A DNA stretch of 64,000 nt from Pukyongia sp963768085 (GTDB lineage: Bacteria > Bacteroidota > Bacteroidia > Flavobacteriales > Flavobacteriaceae), in contig CAVYGO010000003.1 in the NCBI GenBank assembly GCA_963768085.1, forward strand, positions 1,364,001 to 1,428,000, in the 5' to 3' direction. The position numbers were made by a program, and so were the translations under genes. The notes beneath the pieces are model-generated. The model searched no databases and had not been told where the DNA came from. It worked only from the letters and a program-made list of their open reading frames with translations. Every line of letters begins with the position of its first letter. Position 1 is the first letter of the stretch. Below are positions 35,540 through 44,349 of the stretch, in pieces.

Positions 35540-35989
35540 TTACTTAACGCCTGGTGGAACGAAGGAGCTGTAATCACCCCCATGTCGCGCAATATCACGC
35601 ACCACCGTAGAAGAAATATAGGACATTTCGGGAGATCCCATGAGAAACAGACTATCTACGCCGAAGGCGTTATCGTTTGCTTGGGCAATAGTTTGCTCAT
35701 AGGCAAAATCTGATGCATTTCGAAGTCCGCGGAGTATGTATTGAGCCCCTGCTGTTTTACAGAATTCGGCAGTAAGTCCGGTATAAGTAGCGACCCGGAT
35801 CTTTGGTTCGTTACCGAATGTCTTTTCCAGAAATGATTTTCGATCATCCAGTGACCACATATATTTTTTTTCAGCATTAATACCTATAGCGACAATAATT
35901 TCGTCAAAGAGCGGAAGTGCTCTTTCAATAATATCAACATGACCCAGGGTGATAGGGTCGAAGGAACCTGGAAAAACTGCTCTTCTCAT
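35540..35989 (-). CDS. coaD: phosphopantetheine adenylyltransferase
   Basis: A 149-aa protein. CoaD adenylylates 4'-phosphopantetheine in coenzyme A synthesis. The nucleotidyltransferase T/HxGH motif lies in GSFDPITLGHVDIIERA and the second motif in ISSTVVRDIARHGGD. RGLRNASDFAYE is typical. Length is slightly below the usual 160. It is 12 nt downstream of ddl. Confidence 0.96.
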   Translation of the reverse strand: MRRAVFPGSFDPITLGHVDIIERALPLFDEIIVAIGINAEKKYMWSLDDRKSFLEKTFGNEPKIRVATYTGLTAEFCKTAGAQYILRGLRNASDFAYEQTIAQANDNAFGVDSLFLMGSPEMSYISSTVVRDIARHGGDYSSFVPPGVK

Positions 35990-36001
35990 AGCTTAAATGT
36001 A

Positions 36002-36985
36002 CTATTTTTTAACAAATGTCTCTTCTACAAGAATCCCGAAGAATTCTGTAAGGGTCATACCGGCTTCTCTGGCCATCTTTGGAACAATGCTCTCTGCAGA
36101 CAGACCCGGAGTAGTATTGGTTTCTATAAAGAAGGGTATTCCATCCTGGATGATGAAATCGGAGCGTGTAACCCCGGTCATGTTCAGTAAATGATAGACT
36201 TTCATTGCTTCCAGCGTGACAGCCTTTGTCTCTTCGTCGGAAATACGGGCCGGTGTGATCTCTTCCGATTTACCCATGTATTTGGCCTCATAATCAAAGA
36301 AGTCGTTTTCAGAAACGATCTCGGTAGTAGGTAATACGACGATTTCTCCTTGTTTTCTGAAGGCGCCCACCGACACTTCTGTACCGTTCAAGGCTGTTTC
36401 TATGATGATCTCGGAATCTTCAGAAAATGCTTTTTGTATGGCTGGTTGAAGATCTTCCATATCATGCACCTTGCTTATGCCGAAACTCGACCCGGCACGA
36501 TTCGGCTTTACAAAACAGGGGAGTCCGGTAGTTTTTACGATGGTCTCCAGATCGTAATCTGTTCCCTGGTTCAAATAATAGGCATTGGCGCAATGAATTC
36601 CGAAGTGTTTCAGAACAGATAAGCAATCCCGTTTATTGAAACTTAGTGCTGCCTGATAGAAACCGGTACTTGTTTGCGGTATACCAAGGAGATCCCAATA
36701 TGCGGCCATATAACCGTCTTCACCTGGTGTTCCGTGTATAGTATTGAAAACAACATCGGGGATAATCTTATCACCGTTTACGTTGAAACTGAAATCTGAT
36801 CGGTCGACCGGAAATTTCTCAGCTTGTTCATTTACGTAGAACCAACCTTCGCTGAGTATATGAACCGCATACACATTATATATATCCTTATCCAGATTGT
36901 CAAATACAATTTTTCCGCTTTGCAGGGAGATATCTACTTCACTGGAATAGCCGCCCATTGCGACCGCGATATGTTTCTTTATCAT
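36002..36985 (-). CDS. ddl: D-alanine-D-alanine ligase
   Basis: About 327 aa, an ATP-grasp enzyme making the D-Ala-D-Ala dipeptide of peptidoglycan. KHIAVAMGGYSSEVDISLQSG is the N-terminal loop with the substrate-binding Glu/Ser. FNTIHGTPGEDG, FVKPNRAGSSFGISKV and FFIETNTTPGLSAESIVPKM carry the ATP and metal ligands. I start at MIKKHIAV (36985); the longer open frame upstream overlaps the divergent PASTA gene and its promoter and is not family-like. First gene of ddl-coaD-SRAP. Confidence 0.95.
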   Translation of the reverse strand: MIKKHIAVAMGGYSSEVDISLQSGKIVFDNLDKDIYNVYAVHILSEGWFYVNEQAEKFPVDRSDFSFNVNGDKIIPDVVFNTIHGTPGEDGYMAAYWDLLGIPQTSTGFYQAALSFNKRDCLSVLKHFGIHCANAYYLNQGTDYDLETIVKTTGLPCFVKPNRAGSSFGISKVHDMEDLQPAIQKAFSEDSEIIIETALNGTEVSVGAFRKQGEIVVLPTTEIVSENDFFDYEAKYMGKSEEITPARISDEETKAVTLEAMKVYHLLNMTGVTRSDFIIQDGIPFFIETNTTPGLSAESIVPKMAREAGMTLTEFFGILVEETFVKK

Positions 36986-37056
36986 ACCATTTTTGTAAAA
37001 AGCGCGTTTAACAAAAATATCACTAATCTCTAAGAAGTTACTAACTTTAGGTTTAC

Positions 37057-37064
37057 TATTTTTG
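37057..37064 (+). promoter_or_regulatory. -7 promoter element of the PASTA-rluD unit
   Basis: TATTTTTG fits TAnnTTTG, 18 bases upstream of the ATG at 37083. Confidence 0.5.
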
Positions 37065-37082
37065 CCTACTAAGCCACAGTGT

Positions 37083-37715
37083 ATGACGTTTCTGAAATTC
37101 CTAACTACCAAAATCTTCCTTAAGCAATTGCTTTTTGCGTTCTTGGCGGCAATCATACTTACCTTTCTAATTTTATGGTGGCTGCGGTCTACGACCAATC
37201 ACGGGCAAAAGATCGAAGTCCCGGACCTGGCTAAATTGCAACTGGACGTAGCGGAAGACAAACTTGATGAATTGGATCTCACTTTTGAGATCCTGGATTC
37301 TGCCAATTACAATCCCGAGTTTCCTAAGTTTTCAGTGATCGAGCAAATACCCAAAGCCGGTAAGTTTGTAAAAGAGGATCGAAAGATATATCTGTATCTT
37401 AATCCTTCAGGATACAGGAAGATCCAAATACCCCCTGTGGTTGGAAAAACATTCCGGCAGGCCGAACCAACGTTGAAAGCGATGGGCTTTGAAATAGGTA
37501 AAAAGAGTTACAGGCCATATATCGCAAAGGATGAGGTGCTGGAATTGCGTCATAAGGGGACTAAAGTTGAACCTGGCGATGAGCTGCCTAAAACTTCAAT
37601 AATCGATGTCATCTTAGGAGATGGTTCCGGAAGCCTTAATCGAAATGCCAAGGAAGAAACAGAGGGGGATTCCGAAGGAACAACAACCGAAACCAATGAC
37701 GAAGGAGACAACTAA
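37083..37715 (+). CDS. membrane-anchored PASTA domain protein
   Basis: About 210 aa. One membrane helix near residues 15-38 (FAFLAAIILTFLILWWL) is followed by two to three PASTA modules (IEVPDLAKLQLDVAEDKL, IQIPPVVGKTFRQAEPTL, PKTSIIDVILGDG) and an acidic tail. PASTA modules bind peptidoglycan or muropeptides. There is no kinase or transpeptidase domain, so it is a stand-alone form. The divergent position next to ddl fits a cell-wall role, though this is inference. Its 3' end overlaps rluD. Confidence 0.88.
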   Translation: MTFLKFLTTKIFLKQLLFAFLAAIILTFLILWWLRSTTNHGQKIEVPDLAKLQLDVAEDKLDELDLTFEILDSANYNPEFPKFSVIEQIPKAGKFVKEDRKIYLYLNPSGYRKIQIPPVVGKTFRQAEPTLKAMGFEIGKKSYRPYIAKDEVLELRHKGTKVEPGDELPKTSIIDVILGDGSGSLNRNAKEETEGDSEGTTTETNDEGDN

Positions 37716-38742
37716 TCCCGAAAGGGAACCTGCGGGTAATGATGAATTATATGAACATTATCGATTTGTAGCCGATAAAGGTCAGCAAGCGCTTCGCGTG
37801 GACAAATACCTGATGAACAAAATTGAGAATGCTACACGTAACAAGATTCAAAAGGCTGCCAAAGACGGTAATATTCATGTAAATGACGGCCCGGTAAAAC
37901 AAAGTTATAAAGTAAAAGGAGGCGATGTGGTTCAGGTACTTTTCGAACATCCACCCTACGAATTCCTCCTCACACCGGAAGATATTCCATTAGACATAGT
38001 GTATGAAGATGACGCGGTGATCGTGGTTAATAAGCCAGCCGGAATGGTGGTGCATCCTGGCCACGGAAATTATAGCGGTACCCTGATCAACGCCCTTACT
38101 TTTCATTTCGATAATTTACCTAATAACAGCAGTAACCGGCCCGGGCTGGTGCATCGTATCGATAAGGATACCACCGGCCTCCTGGTAATCGCCAAGACTG
38201 AAGAAGTTATGACGCATCTGTCGAAGCAATTTTTCAATAAGACCACAGAACGCGAATATGTTGCCCTGGTATGGGGAAATGTAGATGAAGATTCGGGTAC
38301 TATCGAAGGGAATATTGGAAGACATCCGAAGAACCGCTTACAGAATACCGTCTTCGAAGGAGAAGAAGCTGATAAAGGAAAAGCAGCGGTAACGCATTAT
38401 AAGGTGATAGAACGTTTGGGGTATGTAACCTTGCTTTCCTGCCGACTTGAAACCGGAAGAACCCACCAGATAAGAGTGCATTTGAAACATATAGGCCATA
38501 CATTGTTCAATGACGAACGTTATGGAGGTGATATAATTTTAAAAGGAACACATTTTTCCAAGTACAAGCAATTTGTGGATAATTGTTTCAAGATATTACC
38601 TCGCCAGGGTCTTCATGCACGTACCTTAGGCTTTACCCATCCAATAACGAAAGAAACGCTTCAATTCGAAGCTCCAATTCCAGAGGATATGGAACTTTGT
38701 ATTGAAAAGTGGCGAAATTATTCGAAGCACGTGATAGAATAA
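37696..38742 (+). CDS. rluD: RluD-family 23S rRNA pseudouridine synthase
   Basis: About 348 aa. The S4 RNA-binding domain (LRVDKYLMNKIENATRNKIQ) is followed by the catalytic pseudouridine synthase domain with HRIDKDTTGLLVIAKT (catalytic Asp), GRTHQIRVHLKHIGH and RQGLHARTLGFTHP. RluD-type enzymes modify helix 69 of 23S rRNA. The start is uncertain: I choose ATG 37696, which overlaps the PASTA gene by 20 bases. The frame is open further upstream, but those residues are an alternative-frame reading of the PASTA tail. Confidence 0.9.
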   Translation: MTKETTNPEREPAGNDELYEHYRFVADKGQQALRVDKYLMNKIENATRNKIQKAAKDGNIHVNDGPVKQSYKVKGGDVVQVLFEHPPYEFLLTPEDIPLDIVYEDDAVIVVNKPAGMVVHPGHGNYSGTLINALTFHFDNLPNNSSNRPGLVHRIDKDTTGLLVIAKTEEVMTHLSKQFFNKTTEREYVALVWGNVDEDSGTIEGNIGRHPKNRLQNTVFEGEEADKGKAAVTHYKVIERLGYVTLLSCRLETGRTHQIRVHLKHIGHTLFNDERYGGDIILKGTHFSKYKQFVDNCFKILPRQGLHARTLGFTHPITKETLQFEAPIPEDMELCIEKWRNYSKHVIE

Positions 38743-38786
38743 TTTTTCGTGATGAATGGATTAAATCTATAAATGGAAATTCTTTC

Positions 38787-38813
38787 TTGATGGCACATTT
38801 ATCCTTATTTTTG
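38787..38813 (+). promoter_or_regulatory. promoter of the yaaA unit
   Basis: TTG at 38787-38789 and TATTTTTG at 38806-38813, 16 bases apart, slightly shorter than ideal. The ATG follows 18 bases later. Confidence 0.5.
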
Positions 38814-38831
38814 AATAAATAAAATTGCTGT

Positions 38832-39590
38832 ATGAAAGTTGTAATCTCACCTGCCAAATCTCTTGATTTTCAAACCGAATTGCCTACTCCATTGCAAACG
38901 GAGGCTTGCTTTCTATCGGAAGCGGAACGTCTCAACAAATTGCTAAAAAAGAAGTCACCCCGCGTACTTAAAAAACTAATGAGTATTTCCGAAAATCTCG
39001 CCCAGCTTAATTATGAGCGAAACCAGGAATGGAGCCTGCCTTTTACTTCCAAGAATGCCAGGCAGGCAGTCTATGCCTTCAGTGGAGATGTGTACCGGGG
39101 GATGGATATTTATACCCTTCCGAAGGAAAAAATAGAGTACATGCAAAACACTCTGCGTATTTTATCGGGCTTATACGGTATTTTAAAGCCGCTTGATCTT
39201 ATTCAACCTTATCGATTGGAAATGAGTACAAGCATTAAGGTAGGGGTGAAAAAGAATCTTTATGAATTCTGGAAGAAGAAAGTTACAGCTACACTGAATG
39301 AAGAATTGGATACGGATGAGGTTTTTGTAAACCTGGCAAGTAATGAATATTTCAAAGCCATCGACACCAAAGCGTTAAAAGTACCCGTGGTTACCTGTAC
39401 CTTCAAGGATTTCAAGAATGGTGAATACAAGTCCATTATGACATTCGCTAAACTCGCACGGGGGTATATGACCCGTTATATCATTGATAACGGATGCAGG
39501 ACGGTTGAAGACCTCAAAGGTTTTAATTATGAAGGGTATGGCTACAGTGAGCCCATGTCAAGCGAACAGGAACTCGTGTTCATACGGTAG
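38832..39590 (+). CDS. yaaA: peroxide stress protein YaaA (UPF0246)
   Basis: A 252-aa protein. The family start MKVVISPAKSLDFQ is exact, and AFSGDVYRGMDIYTL, LSGLYGILKPLDLIQPYRLEM and LASNEYFKAI match. In E. coli YaaA limits free iron and oxidative DNA damage under peroxide stress and has a DNA-binding fold. Here its TAG stop shares one base with the GTG start of a glycosylase-like gene, so the two are translationally coupled, in keeping with a shared DNA-damage context. Confidence 0.95.
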   Translation: MKVVISPAKSLDFQTELPTPLQTEACFLSEAERLNKLLKKKSPRVLKKLMSISENLAQLNYERNQEWSLPFTSKNARQAVYAFSGDVYRGMDIYTLPKEKIEYMQNTLRILSGLYGILKPLDLIQPYRLEMSTSIKVGVKKNLYEFWKKKVTATLNEELDTDEVFVNLASNEYFKAIDTKALKVPVVTCTFKDFKNGEYKSIMTFAKLARGYMTRYIIDNGCRTVEDLKGFNYEGYGYSEPMSSEQELVFIR

Positions 39591-40273
39591 TGTTCGTTCA
39601 TACGCATCCATACGAACCGTTCATACCTGAGAATTCCCGAAAGTTGATTGTTGGAACATTGCCACCACCTAGATTTACTACCGGTGAATTTAAAGCTGGT
39701 GATGTTGATTTCTGCTACGGTAGCCGGGACGGACAATTGTGGCCCATTCTGAATAAGATTTTCGATTTGAATTTGCCCTTTGAAACTTCCGAGGAGGCTA
39801 TAGCAAAGCGGAAGGCATTCCTTGTCGAAAATCAGATCGGGATATGTGATATCGTAGCATCGGCCAAAAGAGAAAAAATAGATGCCAGTGATCTGGGTAT
39901 GCGCGATGTTCAACTCAGGGACCTCATTTCCATTTTAGAAATCCATCCAGCGATAACAACACTACTATTTATGGGTGGAAACAGTAAGAACGGTCCGGAA
40001 TTTTTTTTCAGAAAACTACTTAAAAAATACGATCTGGGACTTTCAGTTGTTTCTTCAGAAGTCCCTCGAATTCATGAATTTCCTTTGCCGAACAGTCAGA
40101 GGTTGATACGGACTATTTCGTTAATCGCCCCTTCCGGGGCTGCTAACAGGGCAGTGGGAAGTTTGGTGGCTTACAAGGACATGAAAAACAGGAGTCCTGG
40201 GCTGAATACTATCGATTTCAGGATCAATCAATACAGACCATACTTCTTAAATCGCTTGGAAGGGAATACTTAA
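39590..40273 (+). CDS. uracil-DNA glycosylase superfamily protein (MUG/TDG-like)
   Basis: A 227-aa protein. KLIVGTLPPPRF occupies the place of the water-activating motif of UDG-fold glycosylases, and LIAPSGAANRAVGSL that of the DNA-intercalating motif near the C-terminus. VDFCYGSRDGQLWPIL is typical of the Bacteroidota subgroup. The enzyme probably removes damaged or mismatched bases, but the substrate is not known. The GTG start at 39590 overlaps the yaaA stop (TAGTG). A decayed copy of this gene lies at 43659-44126. Confidence 0.85.
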   Translation: MFVHTHPYEPFIPENSRKLIVGTLPPPRFTTGEFKAGDVDFCYGSRDGQLWPILNKIFDLNLPFETSEEAIAKRKAFLVENQIGICDIVASAKREKIDASDLGMRDVQLRDLISILEIHPAITTLLFMGGNSKNGPEFFFRKLLKKYDLGLSVVSSEVPRIHEFPLPNSQRLIRTISLIAPSGAANRAVGSLVAYKDMKNRSPGLNTIDFRINQYRPYFLNRLEGNT

Positions 40274-40302
40274 TACAAAATAGCTGTCGAGGGAATCCTA
40301 AC

Positions 40303-43300
40303 TTATGGTAAGAATGTGAAAATCTGCAGTGGAGCATTATTGCTCACAACCACATAATGTGCTTTACCTTTTATGTTAATTAGAGCAATGTCCTTGGAAT
40401 CACTATCGATGAAAGGATCGAGTTCTTTCTCATACCGAAATCCTCCTTGACCATTACCAAGCAAAACATAACCATAATTACTATCGTAACGGATGGTTTC
40501 TACTTCGGCATCGTAAATTGCTCCAACCCCTAAAATGTCCAGGTGGCCGTCGCCATTAAAGTCCTTTGAGATCATAGATAAAGTAGGGCCTGTTTGTGCT
40601 TCTATGGGAAGACTGTAAGCAGCGAATGTTCCATTTCCAAGATTATCTAAATATGTAGATTCGAAGGTATATGCTGTGAGGTTAAGGGCATTATTTAAGG
40701 TTTCTTCTCCATAAATATCTTTCATATCAAGGCTTGCGAATTCTTTGTAGGATTTAATCTTTTCCAATAAGAAAGGATTTTGTTCCGAACTGCATTCTTT
40801 ACCACGCACAGGAACCAGTTTTCCGTCATTCAATTTACTCAAGGCCACATCGAAACTCCCGCTATTGTCAAAGTCTCGCGCATAAATGAACAATGGCTTA
40901 TCTTTGCTAGGTTGGAATTTATTATTTCTCCCCAAATTACCCAACACATAATCCTCATCACCATCACCATCAAAATCGGAAGCTAGTATGTCAAACCACC
41001 AACCTTCTGTTTGGTCGAGGCCATTTAAATTTGTATCTAACGTAAATTTTCCATTATCATTTCTGAAGAATTTCGGCGACATCCATTCACCCACTACCAA
41101 AAGATCCATATCGCCATCCGAATCATAATCGGTAAATACGGAATCGGAAATCATCCCGATATCAGATAGATCGCTATTTTCAAAAGTCACATCTATAAAC
41201 CGGCCACCTTCATTGCGTAACAAATGAGATTTTGGGACCATAGGATATTTACCGGGAATCACATTACCACCAATAAACAAATCGATGTCTCCATCATTAT
41301 CGTAATCACCTTTAGCGATACCTTTACCCGAAACGAGCATTTCAGGCAGCACGTTTAGTCCGGCAACAAAATTTCCGGAACCGTCGTTCAAATAGAGTCG
41401 GTCGTTAAGAAGCGGACTGTCTTCGGGAAGATCGTAGCCTGCACTTACCACATACAGGTCCATGTCCTTGTCTCCGTCTGCATCGAGAAACACGGCGTTT
41501 GCATCTTCATATTTAGCTTCTGTTTCCCATAATTCTTTATCAGAAGCTTCGAAGCTACCATCTTCCTGTTGAATATAGAGAGCTGCGGACGCGCCGGCAG
41601 CATTTCCTACAAAGAAATCATCGAGTTTGTCACCATTCACGTCGGCGGTCACCACCCCGGTTCCTTTGGTGGATTGTTTTTGAGGAATGAGAAGTTGAAC
41701 GCTGTAATCGTTGAATGCATTTTCTTTATGCATATAGTCGATCCCTAACTGGTCTGCAGGAATCGTTTGTTTGAAGCTTTTATATTCCCTTGATCTATGG
41801 TTACCGGTTTTGGCTTTGGTATAGGGGATGGTAATTTTCTTATTACCTGTAACATCGGTCAACCGAGATATCTTCTTATCGGGCCATTCAACGATTATTT
41901 CATTTACTTTCGAATGTTCTCCAAGTCCGAAATGGAGCACGTTGCTAACAGATGACTCAAAACCTCTCGAAAGATAAAGCTCTTGGAACTGGTTCAAACC
42001 TTTGGTTTTAATAAAAACCTTGCTGCCAATTCCGAAGGGATTTTCAGCACTTCCTTTAAGCGCTATCTGAAGAAAGTTATTATTTGCATTGTTCCTGTAA
42101 ACCCCAGCAATATCATATAGATTATTTGTAACAAGGTCAAGATCTCCGTCGTTATCAAGATCGGCATAGGCCCCGCCGTTAGAATATCCGGGATCTTCCA
42201 GCCCCCATTCGCTGATCATCTTTGTGAAAGTAAGGTCCCCGTTGTTCTTGTAGATATAATTACTGATCTTTTCTGTTGGGATTAGGTCCAGTACACTTTG
42301 AAGTTGCATGGATTTACCGCTTCGCATTATTTCATACAGTTTTTTGCGTGCATCCTGGTTGGTATAATCCCTATCTACGCCATTCGTGACAAACAAGTCC
42401 TTAAGGCCATCATTGTCAAAATCCGCAATTAGCGGTGCCCAACTCCAATCTGTTTTCGTAATACCACTTAATTGCGATGTTTCTTTAAACTTACCATTAC
42501 CCAGATTAAATTGCAACATATTGGCCATGTAGGCGTGATGATATCCAATACGCACCATCTGATCAAAACTTGAAGTACTCATTGAAGCCATGTTCTCTTT
42601 ACTTCTCGCATAATTCTCGGAAAGCATGTCCACAGTGATCAAATCGGGATAGAGATCGTTATTCAGATCGGCATAATCAGAACCCATACTATTGGTGGAT
42701 ATATGATTGATCCGTGAGAGTATTTCATCTTTAAAGGTTCCGTCCTTTTGATTTATATATAAAGCATCAGGTTCTAAAAAATCGTTGGCTACATAGATAT
42801 CTTCCCATCCGTCCTCATTAAAATCGGATATAACGGCACTCAGTCCCCAGGCCTTGTTTACGAGACCAGCTTCGTTAGTTACTCTTGTGAAACGGTTCCC
42901 ATCGTTCCTATAGAGGTGGTCGCTAGTGGTTGCTTCAACCGCCTTTTGTATCTCACTATTTATCTTTCCGTTGTTCACGAAGTCGTAACGATGATTCACC
43001 AAATAAAGGTCCAGGTCCCCGTCATTGTCATAATCGATCGGATAGGCTTGTGTCGAATAACCCGGATCGTCAAGTCCGTAAGACCTTGCCGCCTCGTCGA
43101 ATGTTCCATCTTTCTTATTTAGATACAATAGGTTTCTTCTTAAGTCCTCGTTTTCCAGGGATCCTGCTTTGCATACATATATATCCAGCCAGCCGTCGTT
43201 ATTTACGTCGAACATAGTAACCCCAGTAGAAAAACCACCGGTACCTGCAGTTTTGGATGATTGGGTGATATTTTTAAATTTGAGATTTCCTTCATTCTTA

Positions 43301-43596
43301 TAGAGTTCGTTCGAATCGAAATTCGAGACAAAATAAATGTCTTCCAAACCATCGTTATCGATATCACCAATGGCTACTCCGGCTCCGGTGTATATGTACA
43401 TATAGTTCATGAAATTGAATTCAACGGTTTGTCGGATCTCATTCTTAAATCCAATTCCGGAAGTCGAACCAGGAACCTTTGTGAATAGGGTAGTGGCTCC
43501 GTTCGTGTAATCTCCGTCCTTGCTTACTTCTGTGTCTTTGTCTGAACATCCCATGATGATCGTAATAGAAATAAAAAGAGAGAGTAGTTTAGGCAT
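40303..43596 (-). CDS. large lipoprotein with VCBS/FG-GAP repeats and ASPIC/UnbV domain
   Basis: About 1097 aa. The start at MPKLLSLFISI (43596) gives a lipoprotein signal with lipobox IIMGCS; the longer frame does not. Calcium-binding FG-GAP/VCBS loops recur (DIDNDGLEDIYF, DVNNDGWLDIYV, DYDNDGDLDLYL, DFDGDGDEDYVLG), forming two propeller-like halves. Between them, residues about 520-600 hold an ASPIC/UnbV domain (FGIGSKVFIKT, HFGLGEHSKVNEIIVEWP). Such lipoproteins are surface proteins of Bacteroidota, often near SusCD systems, but none is seen here. It lies between the glycosylase-like gene and its pseudogene copy. Confidence 0.9.
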   Translation of the reverse strand: MPKLLSLFISITIIMGCSDKDTEVSKDGDYTNGATTLFTKVPGSTSGIGFKNEIRQTVEFNFMNYMYIYTGAGVAIGDIDNDGLEDIYFVSNFDSNELYKNEGNLKFKNITQSSKTAGTGGFSTGVTMFDVNNDGWLDIYVCKAGSLENEDLRRNLLYLNKKDGTFDEAARSYGLDDPGYSTQAYPIDYDNDGDLDLYLVNHRYDFVNNGKINSEIQKAVEATTSDHLYRNDGNRFTRVTNEAGLVNKAWGLSAVISDFNEDGWEDIYVANDFLEPDALYINQKDGTFKDEILSRINHISTNSMGSDYADLNNDLYPDLITVDMLSENYARSKENMASMSTSSFDQMVRIGYHHAYMANMLQFNLGNGKFKETSQLSGITKTDWSWAPLIADFDNDGLKDLFVTNGVDRDYTNQDARKKLYEIMRSGKSMQLQSVLDLIPTEKISNYIYKNNGDLTFTKMISEWGLEDPGYSNGGAYADLDNDGDLDLVTNNLYDIAGVYRNNANNNFLQIALKGSAENPFGIGSKVFIKTKGLNQFQELYLSRGFESSVSNVLHFGLGEHSKVNEIIVEWPDKKISRLTDVTGNKKITIPYTKAKTGNHRSREYKSFKQTIPADQLGIDYMHKENAFNDYSVQLLIPQKQSTKGTGVVTADVNGDKLDDFFVGNAAGASAALYIQQEDGSFEASDKELWETEAKYEDANAVFLDADGDKDMDLYVVSAGYDLPEDSPLLNDRLYLNDGSGNFVAGLNVLPEMLVSGKGIAKGDYDNDGDIDLFIGGNVIPGKYPMVPKSHLLRNEGGRFIDVTFENSDLSDIGMISDSVFTDYDSDGDMDLLVVGEWMSPKFFRNDNGKFTLDTNLNGLDQTEGWWFDILASDFDGDGDEDYVLGNLGRNNKFQPSKDKPLFIYARDFDNSGSFDVALSKLNDGKLVPVRGKECSSEQNPFLLEKIKSYKEFASLDMKDIYGEETLNNALNLTAYTFESTYLDNLGNGTFAAYSLPIEAQTGPTLSMISKDFNGDGHLDILGVGAIYDAEVETIRYDSNYGYVLLGNGQGGFRYEKELDPFIDSDSKDIALINIKGKAHYVVVSNNAPLQIFTFLP

Positions 43597-43658
43597 CTTA
43601 AGAGCATTTATCGAATGGTACACAAATATATGAAAACACACTTTATAATATTTAAACA

Positions 43659-44126
43659 ATGAAAGAAGTCATTGGTAATAATAAAAGATGTCTTTTGCTT
43701 AATCGTATTGGAATATGCGATACAGATACTTGATCGAGATGTGATAAAATAGAAACCTGTGATCTGGGTATGCGCGATGTTCAACTCAGGGACCTCATTT
43801 CCATTTTAGAAATCCATCCAGCGATAACAACACTACTATTTATGGGTGGAAACAGTAAGAACGGTCCGGAATATTTCTTTCGAAGACTTCTGAAGAAGGT
43901 CGATCTCAGCTTAGCGATTGTTTCTTCGGAAATACCACGAATACATGAATTTCGACTTCCCGGTACGGATAGAATTATCAGGACAATTTCACTTATCGCA
44001 CCTTCAGGAGCAGCCAATAGAGCAGTGGGGAGTTTAGAATCCTACAAGCAAATGAAAGCAGAATTTCCCGATAAAAATACCATCGATTTTAGAGTTGATC
44101 AATACAGAACTCACTTCAAAAATTAG
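43659..44126 (+). pseudogene. decayed copy of the glycosylase-like gene
   Basis: From 43659 the frame reads MKEVIGNNKRCLLLNRIGIC, alignable with KAFLVENQIGIC of the intact gene at 39590-40273, then meets an in-frame TGA at 43731. The same frame continues as a 118-aa open stretch from 43770 with the C-terminal half (LIAPSGAANRAVGSLESY). The N-terminal third with the VGTLPPPRF motif is missing. Bases 43759-43872 are identical to 39888-40001, while flanking parts are clearly diverged. A 118-aa product from ATG 43770 is possible but would lack the active site. Confidence 0.85.
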
Positions 44127-44349
44127 TACAAAAAAGGCAATAAAAATTGATTCTATAAAATTCACTTCGATTTCTATAGCTGGAAATAACTGTTAAAATA
44201 AAATCATTTTATGGGTAAAATATCTCTTAAAGCCATATAAAATCGATGATTCTTCACTTAATCGATTTTTTCGCTTTTTAGTCTAATATTGTTAGGGAGT
44301 TTTAGAATATTAACGTATTTTTAAGACTTTAACCAATTTAAATTTAATT

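Noticed and set aside
35497..35598. Longer start for the SRAP gene overlapping coaD
   Set aside because: SRAP enzymes need Cys as residue 2, which only the ATG at 35496 provides.
36986..37198. In-frame N-terminal extension of ddl by 71 residues
   Set aside because: It overlaps the promoter and start of the divergent PASTA gene and is not Ddl-like. MIKKHIAVAMGG is the normal N-terminus.
43770..44126. An intact 118-aa gene for a new short protein
   Set aside because: It is the in-frame remainder of a glycosylase-like pseudogene: homology continues upstream through a TGA to 43681 or earlier.
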